37,210 nt of DNA from contig JAFGPQ010000303.1 of the NCBI GenBank assembly GCA_016936115.1, positions 1 to 37,210 on the forward strand, given 5' to 3'. The notes under the pieces are model-generated. The model worked only from the letters and a program-made list of their open reading frames with translations. It did not search any database and had not been told where the DNA came from. Positions 16,900 through 25,301 of the stretch are shown piece by piece (position 1 is the stretch's first letter; the number at the start of each line of letters is the position of its first letter). Source of the DNA: Spirochaetales bacterium (GTDB lineage Bacteria > Spirochaetota > Spirochaetia > DSM-2461). The position numbers and the translations under genes are program-made.

Positions 16900-16916
16900 T
16901 GTTATATCCTGTTATA
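16900..16916 (-). promoter_or_regulatory. Tandem TGTTATA operator before the regulator gene
   Basis: TGTTATA at 16900-16906 is repeated at 16910-16916, one helical turn on, matching the boxes at 15646-15721. It lies 25-45 bases before the regulator ATG, in the early transcript region, as expected for an autorepressor. A possible minus-strand -35 (TTGACC, 16947-16942) and -10 (TATAAA) lie just upstream, with a short 15-base spacer. Confidence 0.55.
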
Positions 16917-16974
16917 TATTTTTATAGCATTACCCCTCTCAGGTCAAGTCTCCCGGTAAAGTTAAATTTGCAAT

Positions 16975-17002
16975 TTGACAGGAAATTCACTAATCTTTTA
17001 AT
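16975..17002 (+). promoter_or_regulatory. Putative promoter of the decayed sensor/GGDEF/EAL gene
   Basis: TTGACA (16975-16980) and TTTAAT (16997-17002) are 16 bases apart, about 50 bases before the ATG at 17056, which has GGAGG 10 bases upstream. The expression signals of this broken gene therefore look intact. Confidence 0.55.
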
Positions 17003-17055
17003 GCACCCCTATTTAAAAAAGCGGACCTTACTATCCCGAAGGAGGACTGGGCCGC

Positions 17056-18588
17056 ATGGGACGGCATACGTTTAGGAGAAGAATTCTTCCGGCGTTTACG
17101 GGCACTCTGCTCATCAATACGCTCTTTCTCATCTCCTACATACGCTTGAGCGGGGAAAAATTCCTGTACGCCCAGAAAGAGGAGAGCGTGCAGACCCTCG
17201 TCGCTGTTCTGGAAAAATCGATAATTACCGATTTGATCTCCAGCGATTTCAGCCGCATGAAAGAAGTCCTTGATCCCATACTCATACCCGGGAGTTCCAT
17301 AGAGGTTTACCGTATTTTCGATAGTGACGGCTCTCCCGTGGCTTACGGAAAAGCGGATGGGGCCAACGATTTCATGAAAAAAACTGTCCGAATGGACATA
17401 ACCGCTGCCCCCTCCTGGATATCTCACGACAGATGATGAAGTAGGTGCTCTGAATCGTTCCATAAAACAGATGTCCGTGCAGGTCCGGCTTAGTTTCGAA
17501 ATGCTCAGGAACAGCGAGGAACGGTTCGAACTGGCTGTTCTGGGTTCCCATGACGGGATCTGGGACTACGATCCCCATGGGGACAATCTCTATGTCTCCC
17601 CCCGGGGCCGGGATATCCTTATGTGCGGCTACGGCCGTCCCATGACTCTTAAGCAGGGGATTAACCTGGTCACGGTGGAGGACGCGAACGGACTCATCCG
17701 GCATATTCACTCTCTGGTTACGGGACGCAGCACCATGATCGACACGGAGTGCCGGGTCAGGCAGAAGGGAAAGTCTCCCAAATGGATCCGGATAAAGGGC
17801 AAGGGGGGGGTCTCGGAGGAGGGGAAATGCCTGCGGATCGCCGGGTCCCTCTCCGATATCGACGAGCAGAGGTCCTCCGAGGAAAAACTCATTCGGGCTG
17901 CCATGTACGATCTGCTCACAGGCCTTCCCAACCGCCTCTATCTTATGGAGAGGCTGCAGCAGATCATAGAGAACAACCACCGGGATCCGGGCCGGCACTT
18001 CGCCCTGCTCTTTCTGGACTACGACGGTTTCAAAAAAGTGAATGATACCTACGGCCATGCCGCGGGAGATGCGATTATGCGGCTCATATCCCAGCGGCTC
18101 CTGGATCAGTCCGCCCGGGGGCTGATTTCACCGGCGGACTTCATCAATAATCCGCCCATTCTGAATCGGCTGCAGGACCGGTTCACTACGGCTCCCCCCT
18201 CTTTTCGGCCCTGGACGTGGAGGTAACCGAGACCACTCTTATCGATAATCAGGAAACGGTCAGCTACCAGCTCAATCAGATCCAGGCCATGGGAATGAAA
18301 ATCAAGCTGGACGACTTCGGCACGGGGTACTCCTCCCTGAGCTACCTGCATCACTTTCCCCTGGATGTTCTGAAAATCGACCGTTCCTTCGTCAGTTCCC
18401 TCCCACAAAATATAACCAAAAGGAATATCGTGGGCCATATCATCAGTCTCGCCCACGAACTGGGCCTTTCGGTCATCGCCGAGGGAATTGAGAACAGAAC
18501 GGAACACCGCATCCTCGGGGAGCTGGGCTCTGACCGGGTAACAGATTTCCCCTCCCGAACGGTTAAAGGGAAAAGACGAGGAAAGAAT
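17056..18588 (+). pseudogene. Decayed transmembrane sensor with HAMP, PAS, GGDEF and EAL remnants
   Basis: Fragments in three frames add up to one c-di-GMP signalling protein. The first piece (17056-17436) has an N-terminal membrane helix and an extracellular sensor segment (K-E-E-S-V-Q-T-L-V-A-V-L-E-K-S-I). It ends without its second helix; a shift near 17400 leads to a HAMP remnant (D-D-E-V-G-A-L-N-R-S-I-K-Q-M) and a full PAS domain (about 17520-17870). The GGDEF part begins normally (D-L-L-T-G-L-P-N-R, L-D-Y-D-G-F-K-K-V-N-D-T-Y-G-H-A-A-G-D) but then jumps straight to an EAL-domain phrase (R-G-L-I-S-P-A-D-F-I), so the GGDEF active site and the E-A-L motif are deleted. From about 18210 a different frame gives the EAL C-terminal half (E-V-T-E, L-D-D-F-G-T-G-Y-S-S-L-S-Y-L, L-K-I-D-R-S-F-V), which decays at the end. 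No catalytic activity can remain. Confidence 0.88.
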
Positions 18589-18589
18589 T

Positions 18590-19312
18590 ATGAAAAAAAC
18601 AGCAATAATCCCCATCACTCTGGCATGTCTGAGCCTGCTCCTGGGGGGATGCGTGATGAACAGGCTCTCCGAAGAGAAGGAAGTGATTGATCTGACCCGG
18701 GGAACTCCCGGAGAGAAAACCATGGAAATAACCGTCATCCCGGGCGATGCCTGGTCGGTCCCCCTGAAAGCGGGCCCACTGACCTTTAACATTCTGCCCC
18801 AGATGGTCTTCTGGCTGGAGGACGGGGAGGGAAACCTGGTACAGACCCTGTACATTACCGGGGCGGATTACGAAAAAATGCGTCACGCCGGTAAATCGGA
18901 GAAGGGGGAGGAGTTTTACCGTGAGTGTTTTCCCCTTTGGGCGGCCAAGGCGGAAGCGGCCGGGTTGAGCCTCCCCTCGGACAAGTCCCCCTACCCGGAC
19001 ACGGTCACATCGGCCACACCCTCGAACAGCTACATTCTTCTGACGTCAGCCGGATACGGGGAGCCCCTCTTCCTTTTCATGGAGATTAACCAGTCCTCCG
19101 ACTACAACGAATACTTTACGAAGGATACCAGCGGATGGATCGGACAGCCGGCGGTGGTTTACTTCTGCCCCTGCCCGGAACCGGGACAGTCTCTTCCCAT
19201 GGAAGCGGTGGGGCACAGCGGCTCTCCGGACCAGAGACCGGGACTCTATACGGATATGAGCCGCCTTGACAGCGCCCTGAAGCAGACCCTCTCCCTGACG
19301 GTCAGTCTCTAA
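18590..19312 (+). CDS. Lipoprotein, possibly DUF2271-like
   Basis: A 240-residue secreted lipoprotein of unknown function. The signal sequence has a hydrophobic core and a clear lipobox L-L-G-G-C, with C21 as the lipidated residue. The mature part contains F-W-L-E-D-G-E-G-N-L-V-Q-T-L-Y-I-T, F-P-L-W, V-T-S-A-T-P, and M-E-I-N-Q-S-S-D-Y-N-E-Y-F ... G-Q-P-A-V-V-Y. This order of blocks resembles what I recall of the DUF2271 family of periplasmic proteins, but I cannot verify it here. GAGGAAAG lies just before the ATG. It directly follows the decayed GGDEF/EAL gene, so whether it still has a working promoter is unclear. It ends 6 bases from the convergent ulaD. Confidence 0.75.
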   Translation: MKKTAIIPITLACLSLLLGGCVMNRLSEEKEVIDLTRGTPGEKTMEITVIPGDAWSVPLKAGPLTFNILPQMVFWLEDGEGNLVQTLYITGADYEKMRHAGKSEKGEEFYRECFPLWAAKAEAAGLSLPSDKSPYPDTVTSATPSNSYILLTSAGYGEPLFLFMEINQSSDYNEYFTKDTSGWIGQPAVVYFCPCPEPGQSLPMEAVGHSGSPDQRPGLYTDMSRLDSALKQTLSLTVSL

Positions 19313-19318
19313 GCGGGA

Positions 19319-19969
19319 TCAGCTCCAGTATCTGGCGATTTCCTCTTTATAGATCCTGGCTTCCTGCGCCGGATCGGGAGCGTTCCTGAGATTCCTTCCC
19401 ACAATAAAGCACTTGACGGGAATCCCCTTGAACAGCTTGATCACATCTACGGTCAGTCCGCCCGTAACGGAGACATCCATGCCCATATCGGCCAGTTTCT
19501 TGACCACGTTCATATTGGCTTCTCCCCAGGATCCTCCCGAGTTCAGGGCATCCCGGCTCTGATGATAGATGACCTGCTTCAACCCCAGTTCCTTCCAGGA
19601 TTCCACCTGTTCGAATGTCCAGTTGCCGAACAGCTCCACCTGCATCTCTTTTCCGTATTTCTCCGCCGCTTCCACCGCTTTCGCCTTGGTGGCGTTGGCC
19701 GCATTACACATGACGGTTACCCAGTCGGCTCCCCTTTCAAAGGCCATGCCGGCCAGTTCACCCCCCGCATCGACGATCTTCAGGTCCGCCACGATCAGGT
19801 TTTCCGGATAGAGGGTTCTCATGGTTTTGATGGAATCGGCCCCCGTGGACAGACAGAGGAGTGTGCCTACCTCGATGACGTCAAGTTCGGGAGCCAGGAT
19901 CCTGGTTGATTCCAGGGCATCGGCCACGGTAAAATTATCCAAAGCGACCTGCAAAAGGGGTGCGCTCAT
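19319..19969 (-). CDS. ulaD: 3-keto-L-gulonate-6-phosphate decarboxylase
   Basis: Decarboxylates 3-keto-L-gulonate 6-phosphate to L-xylulose 5-phosphate in the anaerobic ascorbate pathway. With 216 residues it has the same length as E. coli UlaD, and the active-site residues known for that enzyme fall at the same numbers: D11, E33, D62-x-K64-x-x-D67 in A-D-L-K-I-V-D-A-G, H136 and R139 in Y-H-Q-S-R-D. It is a (beta/alpha)8 barrel of the orotidine phosphate decarboxylase superfamily. The start at 19969 is set by GGAGGAGA upstream and by a 4-base ATGA overlap with ulaC, which implies translational coupling. It is the last gene of the minus-strand ula operon; the epimerase genes ulaE and ulaF do not follow. 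Confidence 0.95.
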   Translation of the reverse strand: MSAPLLQVALDNFTVADALESTRILAPELDVIEVGTLLCLSTGADSIKTMRTLYPENLIVADLKIVDAGGELAGMAFERGADWVTVMCNAANATKAKAVEAAEKYGKEMQVELFGNWTFEQVESWKELGLKQVIYHQSRDALNSGGSWGEANMNVVKKLADMGMDVSVTGGLTVDVIKLFKGIPVKCFIVGRNLRNAPDPAQEARIYKEEIARYWS

Positions 19970-20430
19970 ATCATCTCCTCCAATTCGTTGAATATTTTCT
20001 CCAGATCCTCTATGCATGTGGCTTTTCTCAGGTCAGCCATGGCCTTCTCGTCATCGAGCAGAGTCACGACCTGAATAATCGCCTCTTCATTCTGCGTTTT
20101 CGCATCCACTGCCGCCAGAGTGATCAATATATCGATAGGGTCGTTATCGGGATCTCCGAAATTGACCGGTTCCTTCAGGGTTACGATGGCAAAGCTATTC
20201 TCCAGTACTCCGCCTTCGGGCCGCCCGTGGGGCATTGCCATGCCGGGAGCCATGATAAAATAGGGGCCGAGCTCTTCCACACCGGCCAAAATCTCATGGT
20301 AATACTTCTCAGTAATTGTCCCCGCTTCCACGAGGATATCCGTACCCGCCTTGACGGCTTCCTTCCAGTCACAGGCATCAACCTGAAACCGGGCCGCCCT
20401 GCGGGAGAGAACATGTTCCTGCAAATTCAT
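19966..20430 (-). CDS. ulaC: PTS ascorbate-type EIIA component
   Basis: A 154-residue cytoplasmic phosphocarrier that receives phosphate from HPr and passes it to EIIB. It belongs to the mannitol/fructose-type EIIA fold used by ascorbate systems; the phospho-acceptor is H68 in A-P-G-M-A-M-P-H-G-R-P-E. The downstream segment V-N-F-G-D-P-D-N-D-P-I-D-I-L-I-T-L-A-A-V-D is typical of UlaC. It follows ulaB by 12 bases and overlaps ulaD by 4. Confidence 0.93.
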   Translation of the reverse strand: MNLQEHVLSRRAARFQVDACDWKEAVKAGTDILVEAGTITEKYYHEILAGVEELGPYFIMAPGMAMPHGRPEGGVLENSFAIVTLKEPVNFGDPDNDPIDILITLAAVDAKTQNEEAIIQVVTLLDDEKAMADLRKATCIEDLEKIFNELEEMI

Positions 20431-20442
20431 TTTATTTCCTTA

Positions 20443-20751
20443 TTATTTCCCCATTTCCCCGGGAAAGTGTTCATTAACCACATTCATAATCTGGGGACCG
20501 AACTCCTTGGCGCTCATAAGATTGACCAGCCCGATCACATGAACGCCCTCGGGAGCGTGTAGATTGGAAACGAGGTTTTTGGAACAGAGTACGATATTCA
20601 CCCCCTGGTTCATGTAACCTCCCGCCTCCCCCAGGGAACAGGACTCCATGGATGCGTTGATCCCCTGTTTGTCAAGAAACTGCTTAACCTTCATTTTTAT
20701 TACAAGGCTGGTCCCCATACCGTTGCCGCATACGGCTAAAACCTTAATCAT
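20443..20751 (-). CDS. ulaB: PTS ascorbate-type EIIB component
   Basis: A 102-residue cytoplasmic protein that phosphorylates the incoming sugar. The P-loop V-C-G-N-G-M-G-T-S carries the phospho-acceptor C8, as in UlaB/SgaB and the lactose-type EIIB fold. A good AGGAGG site precedes the ATG. A stem-loop lies in the 80-base spacer after ulaA. Together with ulaA and ulaC it completes a split three-protein permease. Confidence 0.94.
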   Translation of the reverse strand: MIKVLAVCGNGMGTSLVIKMKVKQFLDKQGINASMESCSLGEAGGYMNQGVNIVLCSKNLVSNLHAPEGVHVIGLVNLMSAKEFGPQIMNVVNEHFPGEMGK

Positions 20752-20784
20752 GTAAATCCTCCTTCGCCTTCATAAAAGACTCTC

Positions 20785-20801
20785 CCGGAGATCAACTCCG
20801 G
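20785..20801 (-). other. Intercistronic stem-loop between ulaA and ulaB
   Basis: CCGGAG and CTCCGG (20785-20790 and 20796-20801) form a perfect 6-bp GC-rich stem with a 5-base loop, in the only sizeable gap of the ulaA-B-C-D run. It is not followed by a clean U-run. It may be an mRNA processing or stability element that lets ulaBCD be expressed separately from the membrane protein. Confidence 0.45.
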
Positions 20802-20831
20802 AAGAACCAATTATATCACGAACCGGACGGC

Positions 20832-22271
20832 CTATTCGGCAGCGGCCAGTTTCGTATCTCTCATAGTTGTGAAATAGGTCTCTTTGTAGTGTTTATACTG
20901 AAACTGGGGAATGATCATAAGCAGGGGGATCATAAGGATCGGAACGATGATGCCCAGCTTATCGGTCAGAAGCACGGCGCCGGACCAGAGAGTGGCCCAG
21001 TCGAACATACCCATCCAGCCGATGACGGCGGGGCCGTCTTTGAGAACTGTCAGAACCAGAGCGGAGCCGAATACCTGAATGAGTCCGGCGATAAAGGGTA
21101 TGACAGCGGCGGCTCTTCTTCCGCCTGCCTTGTTGGCGAATACGGCAAGGGTGCCGTTATCGAAGAAGAGGCAGATGAATCCGGCGATAATCAGCACGGG
21201 GGACTTCAGGACGATCAGAGTAAGGATGGCAATCATCTGGCCGAAGAATCCGAACATGAAGCCGAAAGTAGGCGCGTTGGGGGAAAAACCGAAGGTGACG
21301 GCGCAGTCCACGGCGGGAACAGACCCCTTGAGAAGCTTGTCCGATATACCCTTGAAAGAGGCGGTAAGCTCGGCGACGAACATGCGGACTCCCTGCTGCA
21401 GAACGGCGATATATACGGCGAACAGAGCGGTCTGCTCGAAAACATAGGTGGCGAAGAAGTACTTGTTCGTATCGTAATTGAAGGAGTCCTTGCCCAGAAT
21501 CACCATGATGGTGCCTACGAAGAGGGTCATGAGCATGGTATTGGCCACCACGTTGTCATTTAGAATAGACAGAAAACCGGGAGCTTCCACATGGTTGACG
21601 TCGTGCTTTCTGTTGCCGATTTTACCGGCGAATTTGTAGGCGAGCCAGGCGCCGAACATCTGCTGGTGTCCTATGGTGAAACCGGCCCCGTCGGTGACTT
21701 CCTGTGTAGCTTCGATAACCAGGTTGGACATGACGGACCAGTAGGTGCCCATCAGGAGCCCGATGACAAGAACGAGAAAGGGTGAAGCGGGCTGTCCGCC
21801 GGTGCCCTGGATGACCCAGTACATGGCCCACAGAAGGACGGCTGACTGCTGGTACATGATGTGTCCCGTAATAAACAGGGTTCTGATTTTGGTAAACTTT
21901 CTCAGAGCCACATAGACGATATTCAGAAGGAAAGCGATGAGCATGACATATCCAACAAACTGAAGGGAGCTGAAATGATCCAGCGTTTCCGTGGCGGATG
22001 TCTGACCGAAATAGGGATCGATTACCAGGGCGGTAATGCCGTATCTGTCGGAAAGGCTCGTAATGATGGGCTTGAAGGTTCCCACCAGTCCGCCCGTACC
22101 GACCTGCAGGATTTTAAACCCCACATAGGTTTTAATGAATCCCGCCAGACTGTCATACCACTTTTTCCCAAGCAGCAGATATCCGACAAAAGTCAGAGTA
22201 CCGAGAAGCAGCGCGGGCTGCCCGAGGAACTTGTTGATAAAGCCCATGAAAATACTTAACACAACATCCAT
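20832..22271 (-). CDS. ulaA: PTS ascorbate-type EIIC permease
   Basis: A 479-residue inner-membrane transporter that moves L-ascorbate while EIIB phosphorylates it. It opens with M-D-V-V-L-S-I-F-M-G-F-I-N-K-F-L-G-Q-P-A, continues through about ten or eleven hydrophobic helices, and shows family blocks such as L-Q-V-G-T-G-G-L-V-G-T-F-K-P-I, F-T-I-G-H-Q-Q-M-F-G-A-W and A-V-D-C-A-V-T-F-G-F-S-P-N-A-P. GGGAG lies 7 bases before the ATG. The promoter and tandem DeoR-type operators precede it. The length is close to that of E. coli UlaA (465). A related sugar acid as substrate cannot be excluded, but neighbouring ulaD and ulaG support ascorbate. Confidence 0.94.
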   Translation of the reverse strand: MDVVLSIFMGFINKFLGQPALLLGTLTFVGYLLLGKKWYDSLAGFIKTYVGFKILQVGTGGLVGTFKPIITSLSDRYGITALVIDPYFGQTSATETLDHFSSLQFVGYVMLIAFLLNIVYVALRKFTKIRTLFITGHIMYQQSAVLLWAMYWVIQGTGGQPASPFLVLVIGLLMGTYWSVMSNLVIEATQEVTDGAGFTIGHQQMFGAWLAYKFAGKIGNRKHDVNHVEAPGFLSILNDNVVANTMLMTLFVGTIMVILGKDSFNYDTNKYFFATYVFEQTALFAVYIAVLQQGVRMFVAELTASFKGISDKLLKGSVPAVDCAVTFGFSPNAPTFGFMFGFFGQMIAILTLIVLKSPVLIIAGFICLFFDNGTLAVFANKAGGRRAAAVIPFIAGLIQVFGSALVLTVLKDGPAVIGWMGMFDWATLWSGAVLLTDKLGIIVPILMIPLLMIIPQFQYKHYKETYFTTMRDTKLAAAE

Positions 22272-22318
22272 AAAATAACTCCCTTTTTGTTTTTTTAGAA
22301 TTTACCAGATTCCACAGT

Positions 22319-22358
22319 ATAATCATATCAATCATTTTAACGATCAATACGATCATTT
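22319..22358 (-). promoter_or_regulatory. ulaA promoter overlapped by tandem 9-bp operator repeats
   Basis: On the minus strand TTGATC (22347-22342) and GATTAT (22324-22319) are 17 bases apart. Read on the plus strand, CGATCAATA (22341-22349) and CGATCATTT (22350-22358) are head-to-tail 9-bp repeats covering the -35. The same tandem unit occurs before ulaG. Direct repeats are typical of DeoR-family operators, and the DeoR gene ends 80 bases away. Confidence 0.75.
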
Positions 22359-22438
22359 ATATGCAATTCTAACCCTGTTTTTACGATAACGCAAGAGAAA
22401 TATTTACCTATTCTCCCTTTTGATCACTTTAGATGATT

Positions 22439-23221
22439 TTATTGTTCTATTTGTGCAATTAATACTTCCAGGCCCTCATTCCTGAATGCGTCAATCTCTT
22501 CTCTTTCGGACTTTTCATCGGTAATGAGCACATCTACCTTATCCAGAGGCATGGTGGGGAAATTGGCGACCATCCCCAGTTTCGACGAATCGGCGAGGAC
22601 GATAACCTGCCCGTGGCAATGGTCAACCATCATGCGGTTAACCCCCGTCTCCTGCTGTACGGAGCAGGTCAGCCCTTTCAGTGCATGGATACTGTTGGTG
22701 CTCAGAATGGTGCAATTGCTGTATATCTCCCTGAGGGTATAGATGGCCATATCCCCTACCAGAGACTGGGAGGCCTCCCGGAATTCCCCACCCACGAGAT
22801 AAACCTCGACCAGGGGATCCTTCTTGACCTGAAGAACGGCGGCGTTATTCGTTATAATCCTCACGTTCTTCCCCGAGAGCTGTCTGACCACTTCCAGGGT
22901 TGTGGAACCGCTGTTGAGAAAGACCGTATCCCCGTCCCTGATCAGTTCCACCGCTTTCTTGGCGATGGCCCTCTTCTCCAGGACGTTGAGATGCCCCTTC
23001 TCGGTAAGGCGGTGTTCTCGGGTTTCCCCGTTCTTCGCCTTGGCTCCGCCGTGGACTCTCTCGATCTTCCCTTGCTGATCAAGGACATCGAGATCCCTTC
23101 TGATCGTGATGGGGGAAACGTCGAATTCTTCGCTCAATTCATTGACATCGACCTTTCCGTCCTGGGAAAGGATATCAACAATCCGGTCCTGTCTGATCGC
23201 GGAAACTCTTCGCTTACCCAT
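22439..23221 (-). CDS. ulaR: DeoR-family transcriptional regulator, UlaR-like
   Basis: A 260-residue repressor. The DeoR signature winged helix is at about 8-62 (R-Q-D-R-I-V-D-I-L, V-D-V-N-E-L-S-E-E-F-D-V-S-P-I-T-I-R-R-D-L, then I-E-R-V-H-G-G-A). The C-terminal sensor (about 85-250) has the phosphosugar isomerase-like fold with D-G-D-T-V-F-L-N-S-G-S-T-T and the late V-L-A-D-S-S-K-L-G. In E. coli UlaR, the ligand is L-ascorbate 6-phosphate; by context the same is inferred here. The gene lies between ptsI and ulaA on the same strand. The TATAAT at 23272-23267 and an operator-like half site suggest a promoter of its own. The ribosome site is weak. Confidence 0.9.
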   Translation of the reverse strand: MGKRRVSAIRQDRIVDILSQDGKVDVNELSEEFDVSPITIRRDLDVLDQQGKIERVHGGAKAKNGETREHRLTEKGHLNVLEKRAIAKKAVELIRDGDTVFLNSGSTTLEVVRQLSGKNVRIITNNAAVLQVKKDPLVEVYLVGGEFREASQSLVGDMAIYTLREIYSNCTILSTNSIHALKGLTCSVQQETGVNRMMVDHCHGQVIVLADSSKLGMVANFPTMPLDKVDVLITDEKSEREEIDAFRNEGLEVLIAQIEQ

Positions 23222-23266
23222 AATGCCCGATTCTCATCCTCTTCATCAGTATTGTCGCCTACACAT

Positions 23267-23285
23267 ATTATATCAGATCATTTTG
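23267..23285 (-). promoter_or_regulatory. Possible own promoter and operator half-site of the DeoR gene
   Basis: TATAAT on the minus strand (23272-23267) sits about 45 bases before the DeoR start. GATCATTT at 23277-23284, at the very end of ptsI, matches eight of nine bases of the CGATCATTT unit seen at ulaA and ulaG. No good -35 is visible, so this may be only an internal weak promoter. Confidence 0.4.
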
Positions 23286-25034
23286 TCCTTGAGTACCGGG
23301 GCTGAGAGACTCCGACCGGTATGCCTTGAGAATCTCCAGGATTTCCCGGCTTTCTCCGGCATTCAGGACACGGACAGCCAGTTCCCTGAGATCGGCACGG
23401 GAACTTCTCCGGATGATATCCTTTATTCGCGGGATGCTTCCGGCGCTCATGCTGAACTCATCAAGGCCCATACCCAGCAGCAGGGGCGCCGCCCGTTCGT
23501 CTCCGGCCAGTTCACCGCACATGCCGGTCCATTTCCCCTCCTCATGGGAGGCTAGAATGACCCTGTGGATAAGCTGAAGCACCGCCGGATGCAGGGGCTG
23601 ATAAAGATCGGCTATCCTCTCGTTCCCCCGGTCCACCGCCAGGGTGTACTGGGTCAGATCATTCGTCCCTATACTGAAGAAGTCCACTTCCCTGATAAGA
23701 ATGTGGGCGGTGAGGGCGGCGGCGGGGGTTTCGATCATAATCCCCACTTCAATATCCTCATCAAAGGGAACTCCCGCCGCCCGAAGATCATCCTTTGCTT
23801 TACCCAGCAGAGCGTTGAGCCGCCGAATCTCCGACAGGGAGATGACCATGGGATACATAATGCGCAGCTTTCCGTAATGGCTGGCCCTCAGAATGGCCCT
23901 GAGCTGAAGGGCGAACATCTCGGGAAGATCAAGGCACATGCGAACGGCCCTCCATCCCAGGAAGGGATTCTCCTCTTTCTGCAAGCCCAGACCGGGAACG
24001 TCCTTATCCCCCCCTATATCGAGGGTCCTTATAATGATCCCTTTCCCGCCCAGCGATTCGGCGACCTTCCTGTAGACGGCGAACTGCTCCTCCTCGGTGG
24101 GCAGCCGGCCCTTATCCATGTAAAGGAATTCCGTGCGGAACAGTCCGATCCCTTCGGCGCCATGGCTCAGTACGCCTTCCAGCTCCCGCTCGGAACCGAT
24201 GTTAGCGCAGAGCTCTACCCGGTGTCCGTCCAGTGTTTCCGCCGGCAGATCCCGGAGCCGGTCAAGAAACTCCCTCTCTTTCTTCAGAAGGCTGATTTTT
24301 TCCCCGCAGGCGCTGCGGGTTTCTTCCCGGGGATCGAAAACGACCGAGCCGGCGGTGCCGTCCAGCACGGCGATCTGATTGTCCCGGCAATGGCTCAGCA
24401 GTTCTCCCGCCCCGACCACAGCGGGAATTTCCAGGGATTTCGCCATAATGGTCACATGGGAGGTCAGTCCTCCCCTCTCCGTGGCGAATCCCAGTATTCG
24501 CTTCTTGTCCATCTGCGCCGTATCGGAAGGGGTGAGGTCCTCGGCGATAACAATCACTTCCTCTTCAAGAGAGTCCAGGGAGACCAGTTCCTCACCGGCC
24601 ACGGCGTACAGCAGCCTCCGCCCGATATCTCTCAGATCGGCGGCACGCTCCCTCATGTAGGGATTTTCAAGCTCTTCCATTTCCCGGGCATTCTCTTCAA
24701 AAACCTCGCCCAGGGCCTTCTCCGCGGAAAAGCGGTATCCACCGATCCGTTCCTTTATTTCCTCTTCAAGATCCTCATCCATAAGGATCTCCAGATGGCC
24801 TTCGAAGACTTCCGCCTCTTCCCCGCTCAGATTCTCTACCGCCCGGGCATGTATCCCCGCGAGCTGTTCAAAGGCTTTCCGCCGGCCTTCCAGAAACCGG
24901 CCGATCTCCTGTTCTACCTGCTCTTCGGGAATTTCCTCTTCGGGAATGACCAGCCTCTTCTGTTCCAGGCGAAAGACTTTCCCCATCCCGATTCCGGGAG
25001 AAGCGGATATGCCTCTGACTTCAATTTCCCCCAT
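23268..25034 (-). CDS. ptsI: PTS Enzyme I (phosphoenolpyruvate-protein phosphotransferase)
   Basis: A 588-residue cytoplasmic enzyme that takes phosphate from phosphoenolpyruvate and hands it to HPr. The N-terminal HPr-binding and phosphohistidine region leads to the active H193 in E-R-G-G-L-T-S-H-V-T-I-M-A-K; common Enzyme I proteins read G-G-R-T-S-H-T-A-I-M, so this copy deviates slightly. The C-terminal PEP-binding barrel shows G-I-G-L-F-R-T-E-F-L-Y, R-T-L-D-I-G-G-D-K, I-G-T-N-D-L-T-Q-Y and the acid/base Cys in M-C-G-E-L-A-G-D. It follows ptsH by 6 bases, with GGAG inside the end of ptsH. Placement upstream of deoR and the ula genes suggests a copy dedicated to, or at least co-regulated with, ascorbate uptake. 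Confidence 0.96.
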   Translation of the reverse strand: MGEIEVRGISASPGIGMGKVFRLEQKRLVIPEEEIPEEQVEQEIGRFLEGRRKAFEQLAGIHARAVENLSGEEAEVFEGHLEILMDEDLEEEIKERIGGYRFSAEKALGEVFEENAREMEELENPYMRERAADLRDIGRRLLYAVAGEELVSLDSLEEEVIVIAEDLTPSDTAQMDKKRILGFATERGGLTSHVTIMAKSLEIPAVVGAGELLSHCRDNQIAVLDGTAGSVVFDPREETRSACGEKISLLKKEREFLDRLRDLPAETLDGHRVELCANIGSERELEGVLSHGAEGIGLFRTEFLYMDKGRLPTEEEQFAVYRKVAESLGGKGIIIRTLDIGGDKDVPGLGLQKEENPFLGWRAVRMCLDLPEMFALQLRAILRASHYGKLRIMYPMVISLSEIRRLNALLGKAKDDLRAAGVPFDEDIEVGIMIETPAAALTAHILIREVDFFSIGTNDLTQYTLAVDRGNERIADLYQPLHPAVLQLIHRVILASHEEGKWTGMCGELAGDERAAPLLLGMGLDEFSMSAGSIPRIKDIIRRSSRADLRELAVRVLNAGESREILEILKAYRSESLSPGTQGQNDLI

Positions 25035-25040
25035 TGCCGC

Positions 25041-25301
25041 TCACTCCGTCAGGGCGGCAACGAACCGGCACAGTTCGTCCAGGGCCGTCTCTTCGTCCTC
25101 CCCGCTACAGGTGATGAGAATGCGGTCCCCCAGGGAGATGCCGATTTTCATCAGTTTCAAAAGGCTTTTCCCGCTGAACTCCCTGTCCCCCTTGCGAACG
25201 GTTATCTCCGATTCAAAGGTTTTCGCCAATTTAACGAACTGGTTCCCCGGCCGGGTATGGAGACCGGTTTCGTTGACTATCTCAATTTCTCTGGAAATCA
25301 T
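25041..25301 (-). CDS. ptsH: PTS phosphocarrier HPr
   Basis: An 86-residue phosphocarrier between Enzyme I and EIIA. The active H15 lies in N-E-T-G-L-H-T-R-P-G-N-Q-F-V-K-L-A, where most HPr proteins have R-P-A. S46 in G-K-S-L-L-K-L-M is present, so regulation by an HPr kinase is possible if the organism has one. The start at 25301 fits the usual HPr length and has AGGAG 8 bases upstream; a longer in-frame ATG at 25352 is rejected. It is the first gene of the minus-strand operon, divergent from ulaG, with the operator repeats in between. Confidence 0.94.
   Translation of the reverse strand: MISREIEIVNETGLHTRPGNQFVKLAKTFESEITVRKGDREFSGKSLLKLMKIGISLGDRILITCSGEDEETALDELCRFVAALTE

Noticed and set aside
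22319-22358. CGATCA repeats as a CRISPR or satellite array
   Set aside because: There are only two or three 9-bp copies per site, without spacers or cas genes; they fit operators.
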